From: Chryseobacterium oncorhynchi
Lineage (GTDB): Bacteria > Bacteroidota > Bacteroidia > Flavobacteriales > Weeksellaceae
Direction of reading: 5' to 3'
Length of the DNA stretch: 64,000 bases
Assembly: GCF_002899895.1 (NCBI RefSeq)
Contig: NZ_PPEI02000001.1
Span: forward strand, 124,001 to 188,000
Under the pieces are notes generated by a model. It ran no database searches. It was not told the DNA's origin and saw only the letters and a list, made by a program, of their open reading frames with translations. Each line of letters begins with the position of its first letter. Within the stretch, counting starts at the first letter, position 1. The position numbers and the translations under genes were made by a program. Positions 9,711 through 18,968 of this stretch are shown here, piece after piece.

Positions 9711-10997
9711 TTGAAGCCTCTATTAAGCAAAACAACAAAGCCTTTTCTTATCTACGTACTCATTGTACTGATGGTAAGTATTCCTGTATACTACTTTGTG
9801 GTGGATACCATCTGGAAAAGTGAACTGGATGAACATAATCAGATTATTGTAGAAAAAACAGCATACGAATTCAATCAGTTAAAGCTATCTGACGAGGAAT
9901 TAGAAAAAAGTCTTCAGCTATGGAATCAAATCCAGCCGGAAACCAATATTGAAAAAATTTCTGCAGATCACATCAAAGGAGATAGCGTATACACCAATGA
10001 AAGAGCTCTTCCATTTATATCTGAACAAAAGAAAGAACGTTACAGATGTCTTAGAAAAGTAATTTATATTCAGAATAAGCCCTACCTCTTTACCATACAA
10101 ACCAATATTGAGGAATCGCATGAAACCATAGCTGTTATTGCAATGATTACAGTATTTTTCTTTGTAATGATTGTTGTAGGATTATTATACCTGAACAGAA
10201 AATTGTCAACCTCTATCTGGAAACCATTTAGAAATACATTAGACAGGCTGAAAACCTTTAATCTCAACAGCCAGAATAAAATGGAGTTTCCTAGTTCTGA
10301 CACAACCGAATTTGAAGAACTTAATCAAGCCCTTCATAAATTAATAGAGCGCAACATTTCTATTTATAAAACCCAAAAGGAATTTACTGAAAATGCGTCC
10401 CACGAATTACAGACTCCGCTAGCCATTATTAAAAACAAACTGGATCTTCTGCTTCAGGATCAGGATCTCACTGAAAAGCAATACAGCATTGCCGAAGATA
10501 TGAATAAGGCACTTACAAGAAGCTCCCGAATCAACAAAAACCTTTTGTTATTAGCTAAAATCGACAATAATCAGTTTGATAATTCTGAAGTTATTTCATT
10601 TGATCATTTACTTCATCAAAGTATTGATCTTCTGCAGGAACATTTTGAACAGAAAAGTATATCTTTCGAAGAGAAGATTACTCCGCATATACATGTAAAT
10701 GGAAATAGCAGTTTGACAGAGATTATGATCAACAACCTTATCATCAATGCCATCCGCCATACTTCCCCAGGGGGATCCATTTTTATACAATTAACAGATT
10801 CTTCTTTTGAAGTTTCCAATTCAGGCACAGAAAAACTGGATACAGATTTATTATTTAAAAGATTTTCCAAACTATCAACAAATAATAATGGAAGTGGGCT
10901 AGGCTTATCCATTATTCAGGAAATCTGTAAATTTCATCACTGGACTATCAATTATAAGTTCGAAAATAGCTACCATATTTTTTCTGTCAATTTATAA
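9711..10997 (+). CDS. Sensor histidine kinase (HisKA type), TTG start
   Basis: Membrane-bound kinase partner of the preceding regulator. It has two transmembrane helices (about 12-32 and 142-163) enclosing a periplasmic sensor of about 110 residues of unrecognised type, then a HisKA domain with His231 in NASHELQTPLA, an N-box NNLIINAIRHT near 345 and a G-box GSGLGLS near 395. The start is TTG at 9711: the next in-frame ATG would remove part of the first membrane helix. No HAMP domain is obvious. The signal sensed is unknown; the target operon (exporter, receptor, lipid-phosphatase-like protein) suggests envelope or anion stress. Confidence 0.94.
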   Translation: MKPLLSKTTKPFLIYVLIVLMVSIPVYYFVVDTIWKSELDEHNQIIVEKTAYEFNQLKLSDEELEKSLQLWNQIQPETNIEKISADHIKGDSVYTNERALPFISEQKKERYRCLRKVIYIQNKPYLFTIQTNIEESHETIAVIAMITVFFFVMIVVGLLYLNRKLSTSIWKPFRNTLDRLKTFNLNSQNKMEFPSSDTTEFEELNQALHKLIERNISIYKTQKEFTENASHELQTPLAIIKNKLDLLLQDQDLTEKQYSIAEDMNKALTRSSRINKNLLLLAKIDNNQFDNSEVISFDHLLHQSIDLLQEHFEQKSISFEEKITPHIHVNGNSSLTEIMINNLIINAIRHTSPGGSIFIQLTDSSFEVSNSGTEKLDTDLLFKRFSKLSTNNNGSGLGLSIIQEICKFHHWTINYKFENSYHIFSVNL

Positions 10998-11021
10998 TTT
11001 CTTTAACATCTGAGCTTTTAA

Positions 11022-11045
11022 AATTCTAAATTAATTCTAAATCGG
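11022..11045 (+). promoter_or_regulatory. Tandem 11-bp direct repeat before the TauE/SafE operon
   Basis: AATTCTAAATT (11022-11032) is repeated head to tail as AATTCTAAATC (11033-11043). In the register TTCTAAATTnn it matches the pair upstream of the response regulator at 8911-8932. A -7-like CACCTTTG follows at 11050-11057, one base from the TAnnTTTG consensus. Likely binding site for the adjacent regulator, by inference. Confidence 0.55.
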
Positions 11046-11100
11046 ATTGCACCTTTGTATTGAAAATATATACATACTGAAGTGTAAATTTTATTTAGAA

Positions 11101-12135
11101 ATGATTTTAAAAATTGCCCTTTTATTCGCAGGAACTATTCTTGCATTCTGGATCAGCGCTATTTGTGGAGGCGGTGCAAGTCTTATTTTGATTCCTATCC
11201 TGAATCTGCTGCTTCCAACTTCTTTGGTTCCCTTTTCTTTAACAGTTGGAACCCTTACAAGTTCAGCCTCTCGTATTGCCGTATTCAAACAGCATATCAA
11301 CTGGAAAATATTCTTATGGTTTGTTCCGTTTTCCATTCCCGCTGTACTGCTGGGTGCTTATTTGATTAAATATGTGAATCCAAATTATCTGCAGCTCATT
11401 GTCGCTTTTTTCCTGATTGCCAATCTACCACAACTTTTCACTTCGAAAAATAAACCGGAGGTAATAGAGAAAGAATATCCAAAATCAGCACTAGCACTCA
11501 TTGGTTTTTCTGCAGGTTTCATTTCAGGGATTACCGGTGCAGTTGGTCTTCTTTTTAACCGTTTTTATCTAAAATTCGGGCTTAAAAAAGAGGAAATTGT
11601 AGCAACCCGTGCTGCCAATGAGGTATTTCTTCATCTTATTAAGCTTATTATTTATATCTCATTGGGATTATATTCCAAAACAGCATTGTGGCTTGGGATT
11701 GCCATTGCAGTAGCAGCCATAGTCTCTTCTTATACTGTAAAATATATTCTTCCTCATCTTAGTGAAAATCTGTTCAAAAGAATTGGATACGGAGCAATGG
11801 TGGTATCAGGGATTACCTTATTGACAAGTACATCAGGAAGAATTATTGAACAAGACCAAATTGTAATTAATACCTCATCTACAGCAAAGAAAAACACCTA
11901 TATCGTGAACTGGAAAGATACCCGTCTTGTTCTGGAGTATAAAGCTAATGGAGGGGTAGAGATTGAAAAAAGCGTAAAACCGGAGGAATTATCCGGACAG
12001 CTCAAAGAAAAATACCATGCTCTGATAGAATATTATGACGAGGTTCATATTGAAAAAGTATATGCATTAGGGAAAAATACAGCGCATGAATTTTATTGCT
12101 ATAAAAATAATGTGCTTACAAAGTTCAAAGCCTAA
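11101..12135 (+). CDS. TauE/SafE-family exporter with soluble C-terminal extension
   Basis: Inner-membrane protein of the TauE/SafE (DUF81) family, whose characterised members move sulfite, sulfoacetate and related anions. The duplicated family motif is seen as ISAICGGGASLILIP near 20-34 and GFSAGFISGITGAVG near 138, with eight or so hydrophobic segments to about residue 255. The last 80 residues are soluble and unusual for the family (TYIVNWKDTRLVLEY and onward), of unknown role. The ATG at 11101 is preferred over a TTG 54 bp upstream because that codon falls in the promoter region. First gene of a four-gene run to 16222. Confidence 0.9.
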   Translation: MILKIALLFAGTILAFWISAICGGGASLILIPILNLLLPTSLVPFSLTVGTLTSSASRIAVFKQHINWKIFLWFVPFSIPAVLLGAYLIKYVNPNYLQLIVAFFLIANLPQLFTSKNKPEVIEKEYPKSALALIGFSAGFISGITGAVGLLFNRFYLKFGLKKEEIVATRAANEVFLHLIKLIIYISLGLYSKTALWLGIAIAVAAIVSSYTVKYILPHLSENLFKRIGYGAMVVSGITLLTSTSGRIIEQDQIVINTSSTAKKNTYIVNWKDTRLVLEYKANGGVEIEKSVKPEELSGQLKEKYHALIEYYDEVHIEKVYALGKNTAHEFYCYKNNVLTKFKA

Positions 12136-12187
12136 AAAAGCATTCATAAATAAACAGATCGTTTAGAAAAACAAATAGTAAAATACA

Positions 12188-12940
12188 ATGAGAACGGTAA
12201 ACAAAGTAGCAGCTGTCACTACACTTTTCTGGTTCATGAAGATTGTAGCCACCACATTAGGAGAAACTTTAGGGGATTTTATTTCCATGACCTTAAATCT
12301 GGGATATACTGTGGGAATTCTCATCACCTTATTTTTTTTCATCCTGATATTATCCGTACAGCTTAATGTCAAAAAGTATATTCCGGCCGTGTACTGGACG
12401 GTCATTATCGGAACAACAACCTTAGGAACGGAAATTTCAGATTTCATCGACAGAACACTGAAAGCCGGGTATCTGGTAGGCAGTTTACTTCTTCTTTCCG
12501 GACTTTTGACTTCACTTTTTTTGTGGTATAAAAAGTATGGCAATCTTGAGGTGTATCCAATTTTTGAAAGAAATAAAGAATTTTATTATTGGACTGCCAT
12601 ATTATTTTCCAATAGTCTGGGGACAGCATTTGGAGATTTCTTGAGTGATAATCTAGGATTGGGATATATGACAGGAGCTCTCATTACCGGTTTCATTATT
12701 CTGATCGTGGTATTGCTTCATTATTTCACCAAGATTAATCATGTTGTTTTGTTTTGGATTGCATTTGTATTTACCAGACCATTTGGAGCCACGTTTGGAG
12801 ATCTACTAACAAAACCTCTTGCAAAGGGTGGGCTTGATCTGGGAACGGTGAATGCCTCACTCATATCTCTTGCCTTAATGGTTCTTATGATACTTATTTC
12901 ACAGAGAAAACAAAAGAAAGAATTGCCTTTTCAATCATAA
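12188..12940 (+). CDS. COG4705-type membrane protein built of four internal repeats
   Basis: 250-residue polytopic membrane protein with no soluble domain. Four copies of a unit are visible, each a membrane helix pair carrying LG-x3-GDF or similar followed by GY-x-G: TTLGETLGDFI (near 22), TTLGTEISDFI (near 78), NSLGTAFGDFL (near 139) and RPFGATFGDLL (near 197). The conserved Gly/Thr/Asp in the membrane suggests a pore or ion-binding role. I recall this family only as an uncharacterised membrane protein, so the function is open. It sits 52 bp after the TauE/SafE gene in the two-component operon. Confidence 0.88.
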   Translation: MRTVNKVAAVTTLFWFMKIVATTLGETLGDFISMTLNLGYTVGILITLFFFILILSVQLNVKKYIPAVYWTVIIGTTTLGTEISDFIDRTLKAGYLVGSLLLLSGLLTSLFLWYKKYGNLEVYPIFERNKEFYYWTAILFSNSLGTAFGDFLSDNLGLGYMTGALITGFIILIVVLLHYFTKINHVVLFWIAFVFTRPFGATFGDLLTKPLAKGGLDLGTVNASLISLALMVLMILISQRKQKKELPFQS

Positions 12941-12973
12941 AAAAGAGATAAAAAAAATAAAGACTACAATATA

Positions 12974-15391
12974 ATGAATAGAAAGAAACTCTTACTTTTT
13001 CCAGCAGTTGCTATTTCATCCATAGTTACAGCACAAATTACTTCTGTAACCGTATCCGGAAGAGTAACCACTAAGGATAAAACAGTATTGCCTTATGCTA
13101 ATATTATTTTAAAAAAGGAAAAAGACACTGCATTTATAGCCGGAACATTTACTAATGAAGAAGGAAGATTTTCCATTACAGGGATAAAACCGGACCATTA
13201 TCTTTTGGAAACTTCCATGGCAGGTTATGATCTGCAAAAGCAGCCCGTTTTTATAGGAAGTCTTTCTGAGTTTTTAGAAATTCCTACTATTGAATTGATC
13301 CCCAAAAAAGAAAATGAAACAAAAATTGAAGAAGTTGTTTTATCTGCTTCCAAAAAGAATGAAATAGGAAATCAGCTTGATAAAAAAACATATTCTGTAG
13401 GAGACAACATCAGCCAAAGTGGAGGATCTGTATTGCAAAGCATGCAAAACTTACCCGGGATAACAGTACAGGACGGTAAAGTACAGCTGAGAGGAAATGA
13501 TAAAGTAACGGTTCTGATTGACGGCAGGCAAACTGCACTTACCGGATTTGGAAGCCAGACAGGACTTGACAATATCCCGTCTTCTTCCATTGATAAAATT
13601 GAGATCATCAATAACCCCTCATCAAAATATGATGCAAACGGGAATGCGGGAATCATCAATATTATCATGAAAAAAAATAAGCAAAATGGCTGGAATGGTA
13701 AGATAGGCTTTACTGCTGGTTTGGGCTCATTGTGGGTAAGAAAAGAGAATCTCCCAACCATAAGGCCTCAATATACTTTAACTCCAAAAATCAATCCGTC
13801 ACTTTCTCTTAATTACAGAAAAAATAAGATCAATGTATTCTTACAGGCCGATAATCTGTACACTGAGACGCTTAACAAAAACGAATTTGTAACCCGTACT
13901 TATGATGATGGAACCATCATTAATTCACAGTTGAAAAGAAACAGAAATACAAATTTCTTTACCACAAAAGCAGGAATAGACTGGAATATTGATGCGCAAA
14001 ATACCTTAACAATCTCAGGGATGTATGGGAGTGAAAAAATCATAGACCGTGGAGATCAGCCTTTCTTTAATGGAGATAGGTCCCAACGTCTTCGCCTTTG
14101 GCAGTTTTTGGAAGATGAGTTGAAAACTACGGTGATGGGTACTGCTTCTTATCAACATAAATTCAAGGAGGCGGGGCATTTATTGAATGTTGGGTTCAAC
14201 TATACCTTTCACAGAGAGGATGAAAAGTATTTCTATGATAATTATTTGCCAGCTTCTACAGGAACGGATGCTTTTAAGCTATTGTCTGATGAACAGGTTT
14301 ATGACTTCAATGTTGATTATGTAAAGCCTTTAAAGTATGGTAGAATTGAAACAGGGATTAAATTGAGAAGCAGAAGTATCCCAACCAACATGAATTTTAT
14401 TCCCGGAGCAAACTCTGTACTGGATGTTGCCGCTGGCGGAAAAGCAGATTATAAAGAATTTATTCCTGCCGTATATGGAAACTATATTTTTGAAAATGAA
14501 AAATGGGAAGCAGAACTTGGGCTACGACTGGAGTATGTAAGAATAGAATATGATGTAAATCCTAATCATCCTACTTATAAAAGTGATGGATACAATTATA
14601 CGCAGCCATTTCCCAATTTTAGACTAGCCTATAAGCTCAATGATCATAATAAATTCTCCATTTTTTATAACAGGAGGGTAGACCGTCCTAATGAAGTGGA
14701 TATCCGAATTTTTCCAAAATATGATGACGCAGAGATTATTAAGGTAGGAAATCCTGCCCTGAGACCTCAGTTTACCAACTCTATTGAATTGGGCTATAAG
14801 TACAACTGGGATAACGGATATTTATACTCTGCCTTGTATCATCGCTTTGCCAATGGGACCATCACCAGAATTTCCAGTACGGTTCCGGACAGTAATCTTA
14901 TCTATGCCATATTCCAAAATGCGGGAAAAAGCTATAATACCGGATTGGAAGCTATATGGAACCAAAAAGTATCAGAGGTGTATTCATTCAATATCAACGG
15001 AAATATATACCGTAACCAGATTAATGCATTCTCTGTACAAAATCTGTATCCGAAGACTAATATTTTTTCTGCAGACCAACAATCTGCAGTTTCCGGAAAT
15101 GTAAAGCTGAATAATATCTTTCATTTTTCAAAAGGATTAAATGCTCAGATTACGGCTGTTTATCTGGCTCCCGACATTATTCCTCAGGGAAGAATAAAGT
15201 CCAGATTTTCAATGGATATAGGATTGAAAAAAGCGATACAGAAAGGAAAAGGAGAAGTTTTTCTAAATGCTTCAGATTTACTCAACACCATGGTTATTAA
15301 GAAAAATATTCAGGGAATGGGATTCGCTTATACGAGTAATGATTATTATGAAACCCAGGTAGTAAGGCTTGGATACAGCTATAAATTTTAA
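12974..15391 (+). CDS. TonB-dependent receptor-like outer-membrane beta-barrel protein with carboxypeptidase-like regulatory domain
   Basis: Outer-membrane protein of 805 residues. A signal peptide ends near VTAQ (residue 20). A carboxypeptidase-regulatory-like beta-sandwich follows (about 26-112, ending in the usual 'IELIPKKENETKIEEVVLSA' transition), then a plug domain (about 125-225, with VTVQDGKVQLRGNDKVTVLI) and a long aromatic-rich barrel with C-terminal phenylalanine (SYKF). It fits the 'outer membrane beta-barrel family 3' receptors common in Flavobacteriia. No SusD partner is next to it. Expression with the two-component system suggests a role in envelope homeostasis rather than glycan import, but the ligand is unknown. 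Confidence 0.92.
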   Translation: MNRKKLLLFPAVAISSIVTAQITSVTVSGRVTTKDKTVLPYANIILKKEKDTAFIAGTFTNEEGRFSITGIKPDHYLLETSMAGYDLQKQPVFIGSLSEFLEIPTIELIPKKENETKIEEVVLSASKKNEIGNQLDKKTYSVGDNISQSGGSVLQSMQNLPGITVQDGKVQLRGNDKVTVLIDGRQTALTGFGSQTGLDNIPSSSIDKIEIINNPSSKYDANGNAGIINIIMKKNKQNGWNGKIGFTAGLGSLWVRKENLPTIRPQYTLTPKINPSLSLNYRKNKINVFLQADNLYTETLNKNEFVTRTYDDGTIINSQLKRNRNTNFFTTKAGIDWNIDAQNTLTISGMYGSEKIIDRGDQPFFNGDRSQRLRLWQFLEDELKTTVMGTASYQHKFKEAGHLLNVGFNYTFHREDEKYFYDNYLPASTGTDAFKLLSDEQVYDFNVDYVKPLKYGRIETGIKLRSRSIPTNMNFIPGANSVLDVAAGGKADYKEFIPAVYGNYIFENEKWEAELGLRLEYVRIEYDVNPNHPTYKSDGYNYTQPFPNFRLAYKLNDHNKFSIFYNRRVDRPNEVDIRIFPKYDDAEIIKVGNPALRPQFTNSIELGYKYNWDNGYLYSALYHRFANGTITRISSTVPDSNLIYAIFQNAGKSYNTGLEAIWNQKVSEVYSFNINGNIYRNQINAFSVQNLYPKTNIFSADQQSAVSGNVKLNNIFHFSKGLNAQITAVYLAPDIIPQGRIKSRFSMDIGLKKAIQKGKGEVFLNASDLLNTMVIKKNIQGMGFAYTSNDYYETQVVRLGYSYKF

Positions 15392-15418
15392 TTTAAAAGA
15401 GGAAAAATCTAGTAAAAA

Positions 15419-16222
15419 ATGAAAATCTGCAAGTCAAAAACATTGATTTATCTACTCGCTTTGATTTCTGTTTTCAGCAGAGTCAACGCTCAGAGTAATA
15501 ATGACACGATTTCTGTTCAGGAACCTAAACAGGATAGTATTTTAAGCATTAAGGCAAATAAATTGAATTATAAAAGCCTTATTGTTCCCGCTGTTTTAAT
15601 CTCTTACGGAATAGCAGGCCTGACAATGAACAATGTGAAGCAGCTGAATGTTTCTACCCGAACAGAAATCGGCGAACATCAGCCTACACGTATGAAACTA
15701 GATAATTATACTCAGTATGCTCCTGCCGTAATGGTATACGGGCTTAATGCTGTTGGTATAAAAGGAAAACATAACCTGCGGGACCGAACCATTATTTATG
15801 CTTCTTCACAACTTATTGTAGCAGCATTTACAATGCCCTTGAAGTATCTGGTAAAAGAAGAAAGGCCCGACGGTTCAAATACATTGTCTTTTCCATCTGG
15901 GCACGCAGCTACCGCCTTTTCTTCTGCTCAATTTATGTTCAGAGAATATAAGGACACTAATTTTTGGCTAAGTCTTTCCGGATATCCGTTTGCTATCTTT
16001 ACCGGAGTATACCGGATGGTAAATGATAAACATTGGCTGGGAGATGTAGTTGCAGGTGCCGGATTTGGAATCCTCTCTACAGAATTAGCATACTGGCTGT
16101 TTCCAAGGATTGATAATTTACTACGAGGAAAAGGAAAGAGTAAAAATACATTGTCTTCCTCTATGATAATGCCATTCTACCAGAATAAAACGGTAGGAAT
16201 AGGATTTGTAAAGAATTTTTAA
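15419..16222 (+). CDS. PAP2-family phosphatase (lipid-phosphate phosphatase-like)
   Basis: Membrane phosphatase of the PAP2 superfamily, acting on lipid phosphates such as undecaprenyl-PP or phosphatidylglycerol-P, or on lipid A in related enzymes. The three signature motifs are present: K-x6-RP as KYLVKEERP near 142, PSGH at 159-162, and the final YRMVNDKHWLGD near 198-209 with the catalytic histidine before Asp. A signal peptide ends NAQ near residue 26, and membrane segments follow. It lies 27 bp after the receptor gene, last in the operon, before a terminator. Co-expression with a two-component system recalls lipid-A-modifying PAP2 enzymes; that link is inference. Confidence 0.92.
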   Translation: MKICKSKTLIYLLALISVFSRVNAQSNNDTISVQEPKQDSILSIKANKLNYKSLIVPAVLISYGIAGLTMNNVKQLNVSTRTEIGEHQPTRMKLDNYTQYAPAVMVYGLNAVGIKGKHNLRDRTIIYASSQLIVAAFTMPLKYLVKEERPDGSNTLSFPSGHAATAFSSAQFMFREYKDTNFWLSLSGYPFAIFTGVYRMVNDKHWLGDVVAGAGFGILSTELAYWLFPRIDNLLRGKGKSKNTLSSSMIMPFYQNKTVGIGFVKNF

Positions 16223-16246
16223 TTCTGAACAATAATTCGGATAAAA

Positions 16247-16280
16247 AAAGTACCATTCAACTATTTGAATGGTGCTTTTC
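16247..16280 (+). terminator. Terminator after the PAP2 gene
   Basis: Stem ACCATTCAA / TTGAATGGT around loop CTAT, extended by an outer AAG/CTT, with a T-rich end. Convergent genes meet here. Confidence 0.85.
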
Positions 16281-16307
16281 TTTTATATTTCAATTAAAAA
16301 AAATATT

Positions 16308-17111
16308 CTAGACTACCTTTGCTTTACGGATAATCCTTGCCAATAATGCAGGGAAAAATCTCTTTAGATAAACTGCCATAACTTCCTTTCCACCAATGGA
16401 TTTTTGATTTTTCTTTTTGGCAATGGCAGACAGCATTTTTTTCGCAAAAACATCCACGGGCATTCCTTTCATGGTAGCATCGTCCATTGTTCCTTGTGTA
16501 GAACCGTCACCTGTAACAGCATGTATGGAAATATTAGTCTGTATAAAGCCCGGACAAATGATTGTAACGGCAATATTTTTATCATATAATTCTGCTCGCA
16601 AAGCATCAAAAAATCCATGTAAGGCATGTTTGGCAGCAGCATATCCACTACGCATAGGAGCCCCGAATATTCCCATGAGGCTGGAAACCACCGCAATCTG
16701 CCCGCCACCATTTTTTATCATGTGGGGAAGAATAGCTTTGGTTAAAGCCACTGTTCCGATAAAATCGATATCCATTAAGTGTTTATCCACTTCAATATCA
16801 GTTTCCATTGCCAAAGAGCGTTGGGACAGTCCTGCATTATTAATGAGAATATCTATTTTACCAAAGTGTTCAATAGCCTTTGATACAATATCTGGCATAT
16901 CCTTATAATTTTTTAAATCTAAAGGAATCACTGCGTATTGGTTTACGGTGAGCCCTTCACTTTCTGCAATCTCATAGAGTTGTTCTTCTTTTCTGGATGA
17001 AAGAATGATTTTTGCATTACTGGTTTTGGCCAATTCTTTTACCAAAGCTTCACCAATTCCTGAAGATGCTCCTGTAATCCAGACCACCTTATCGTTATAA
17101 TAATTGCTCAT
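16308..17111 (-). CDS. Short-chain dehydrogenase/reductase
   Basis: NAD(P)-dependent oxidoreductase of the classical SDR family, 267 residues. The Rossmann motif TGASSGIG is at 13-20, NNAG at 91-94, catalytic Ser near 143 and Tyr157/Lys161 in YAAAKHA. An Arg41 after the second beta strand favours NADP(H). The C-terminus (KRFFPALLARIIRKAKVV) resembles DHRS7-like bacterial SDRs. It lies 27 bp downstream of the FAD-dependent dehydrogenase on the same strand, so the two are probably one operon; the substrate is unknown. Confidence 0.93.
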   Translation of the reverse strand: MSNYYNDKVVWITGASSGIGEALVKELAKTSNAKIILSSRKEEQLYEIAESEGLTVNQYAVIPLDLKNYKDMPDIVSKAIEHFGKIDILINNAGLSQRSLAMETDIEVDKHLMDIDFIGTVALTKAILPHMIKNGGGQIAVVSSLMGIFGAPMRSGYAAAKHALHGFFDALRAELYDKNIAVTIICPGFIQTNISIHAVTGDGSTQGTMDDATMKGMPVDVFAKKMLSAIAKKKNQKSIGGKEVMAVYLKRFFPALLARIIRKAKVV

Positions 17112-17138
17112 ACTTTCATTTTGTCAATTGAACCTATA

Positions 17139-18800
17139 TTATTTTAATCCGGCAATATATTTTCCGGCTTTCATTCCTGAAAAAATACATCCTCCAAGAA
17201 ATGTCCCTTCCAAAGCACGGTAGCCATGCATTCCGCCACCACCAAAGCCTGCAGCTTCTCCTGCTGCATAGAGACCTTCGATAATGCTTTCATCTTCTTT
17301 TAGAACCTGTCCGTTCAGATTTGTTTTTATTCCGCCTAAGGTTTTTCGGGTTAAAATATTAAGACGTACTGCAATTAAAGGCCCATTTTCCGGGGAAAGG
17401 ATTTTATGTGGAGCTGCAACACGTCCGAGTTTATCACCTAAATAATTTCTGGTATTCCGTATGTAATTAACCTGTGTATCCTTAGAGAATTTATTGTCCA
17501 ATTCTCTATCTCTTGCTTCAATCTGTGCTTTTATTTTTTCATAGTTCAGGAGATGATCTCCGGAAAGTTCATTCATTTTCTCAACCAGATTTTTCAAATT
17601 ATCCGATACAATAAAATCTTTTCCATGTTCTTTAAAGGCTTCTACAGGCCCAGGCGCCTTTTTACCAAAAATCCTTTTCAAAAAAAGACTATAATCTTTA
17701 TTGGTGATGTCTGGATTTTGTTCTGAACCCGACAGGGCAAATTCTTTCTTAATAATTTTTTGAGTCAGAATAAACCATGAATAAGAATATCCCGTATCCT
17801 GTATGTACTTCAAGGTTCCTAATGTATCAAATCCCGGCAGGAAAGGGGCAGGAAGGCGGTTTCCCTTAGCATCAAACCATAGGGAAGAAGGTCCTGGCAA
17901 TATTCGGATTCCGTGGTTGGGCCAGATTGGATCCCAGTTTTGTAACCCTTCTGTATAGTGCCACATTCTATCGCGGTTAATGATGTCTGCTCCTGCATTT
18001 TCGGCAATGCCAATCATCTTGCCATCTACGTAGGCAGGAACTCCACAAACCATATTTTCTGGTGGGCTGCCGAGTCTTTCAGGCCAATTCTTTCGTACAA
18101 GCTCATGGTTGGCACCTATTCCTCCTGAAGCAATGATGATATGAGATGCTGTATATTCAAACTGTGAGATTACATTTCTATTGGTTTCAACACCTCTTTC
18201 CTTATCATCATCTTCCAGAATATCTCCTTTAAGGCCTTTTATTTTTCCATTTTCTGTAATCAATTCAGTAACCCGATGCCTGAGTTTCATTTGTAGCAGT
18301 CCTTTTTTCTGAGCTTCATACGCTTTTTCAACAAAGGGTCTTATAACGCCGGTTCCGGTTCCCCAACTCACATGAAAACGAGGTACAGAATTTCCATGGC
18401 CAGTAGCAGATCCGTCACCACGTTCTGCCCATCCCACCATAAACATCAGCTTGATTCCCAGCTTGGAAATGTATTCATATTTTTCACCGGCTGCAAATTT
18501 GAGATAAGCTTCAGCCCACTTACGGGGCCAGTAATCTTCATTACGGTCAAAACCTGCGGTGCCTTTCCAGTCCTGTAAGGCAAGTTCATAAGAATCCTTG
18601 ATTCCCATTCTTCTTTGTTGTGGAGAATTAATAAGAAAAAGACCTCCAAATGACCAGAATGCTTGTCCGCCAATGTTCTGTTCAGTTTCCTGATCCAGCA
18701 ACAGAACTTTTTTCCCCGCATTGGTTATTTCCATCGCAGCAGTGAGTCCTGCCAATCCGGTTCCTATAATTATAGCATCTGGCTGAAATGTTTCTTCCAT
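17139..18800 (-). CDS. FAD-binding dehydrogenase (3-ketosteroid dehydrogenase/fumarate-reductase fold)
   Basis: 553-residue flavoprotein. The dinucleotide-binding motif is IIGTGLAGLTAAMEI (10-24), followed by an acidic LLDQE end of strand two. The C-terminal FAD-contacting signature GLYAAGEAAGFGGGGMHG (about 509-526) and GTFLGGCIFSG close the fold. This places it in the FAD-dependent oxidoreductase 2 superfamily, in the group usually annotated simply as 'FAD-binding dehydrogenase'. There is no signal peptide, so it is cytoplasmic. It is first of a two-gene operon with the SDR. The substrate is not evident; steroid activity should not be assumed. Confidence 0.93.
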   Translation of the reverse strand: MEETFQPDAIIIGTGLAGLTAAMEITNAGKKVLLLDQETEQNIGGQAFWSFGGLFLINSPQQRRMGIKDSYELALQDWKGTAGFDRNEDYWPRKWAEAYLKFAAGEKYEYISKLGIKLMFMVGWAERGDGSATGHGNSVPRFHVSWGTGTGVIRPFVEKAYEAQKKGLLQMKLRHRVTELITENGKIKGLKGDILEDDDKERGVETNRNVISQFEYTASHIIIASGGIGANHELVRKNWPERLGSPPENMVCGVPAYVDGKMIGIAENAGADIINRDRMWHYTEGLQNWDPIWPNHGIRILPGPSSLWFDAKGNRLPAPFLPGFDTLGTLKYIQDTGYSYSWFILTQKIIKKEFALSGSEQNPDITNKDYSLFLKRIFGKKAPGPVEAFKEHGKDFIVSDNLKNLVEKMNELSGDHLLNYEKIKAQIEARDRELDNKFSKDTQVNYIRNTRNYLGDKLGRVAAPHKILSPENGPLIAVRLNILTRKTLGGIKTNLNGQVLKEDESIIEGLYAAGEAAGFGGGGMHGYRALEGTFLGGCIFSGMKAGKYIAGLK

Positions 18801-18936
18801 TTCAAGGGTATTTTTTTAATTAATAATACTTTATATAAATGTATAAAATATTTGTACTTCAATATATAAAACGATCAAGCTGTTTTAACTTTTTAAGTAA
18901 ATTTTAAAATGCCAAAAGTAGATTCGTCTTAAATTC

Positions 18937-18944
18937 TATCTTTG
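18937..18944 (+). promoter_or_regulatory. Flavobacterial -7 element TATCTTTG
   Basis: Exact TAnnTTTG match 24 bp before the ATG at 18969. It also shows that the alternative TTG start at 18942 lies inside the promoter. No clear -33 TTG is seen at the expected distance. Confidence 0.5.
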
Positions 18945-18968
18945 TTAAAGTCATTATCTGAGAAAAAA

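Noticed and set aside
12163-12543. 126-codon - strand frame opposite the COG4705-type gene
   Set aside because: Antisense shadow of a repeat-containing membrane protein gene; no motif of its own.
16417-16908. 163-codon frame on the + strand opposite the SDR gene
   Set aside because: Lies wholly antisense to a gene with clear SDR motifs, and its own translation has no recognisable domain.
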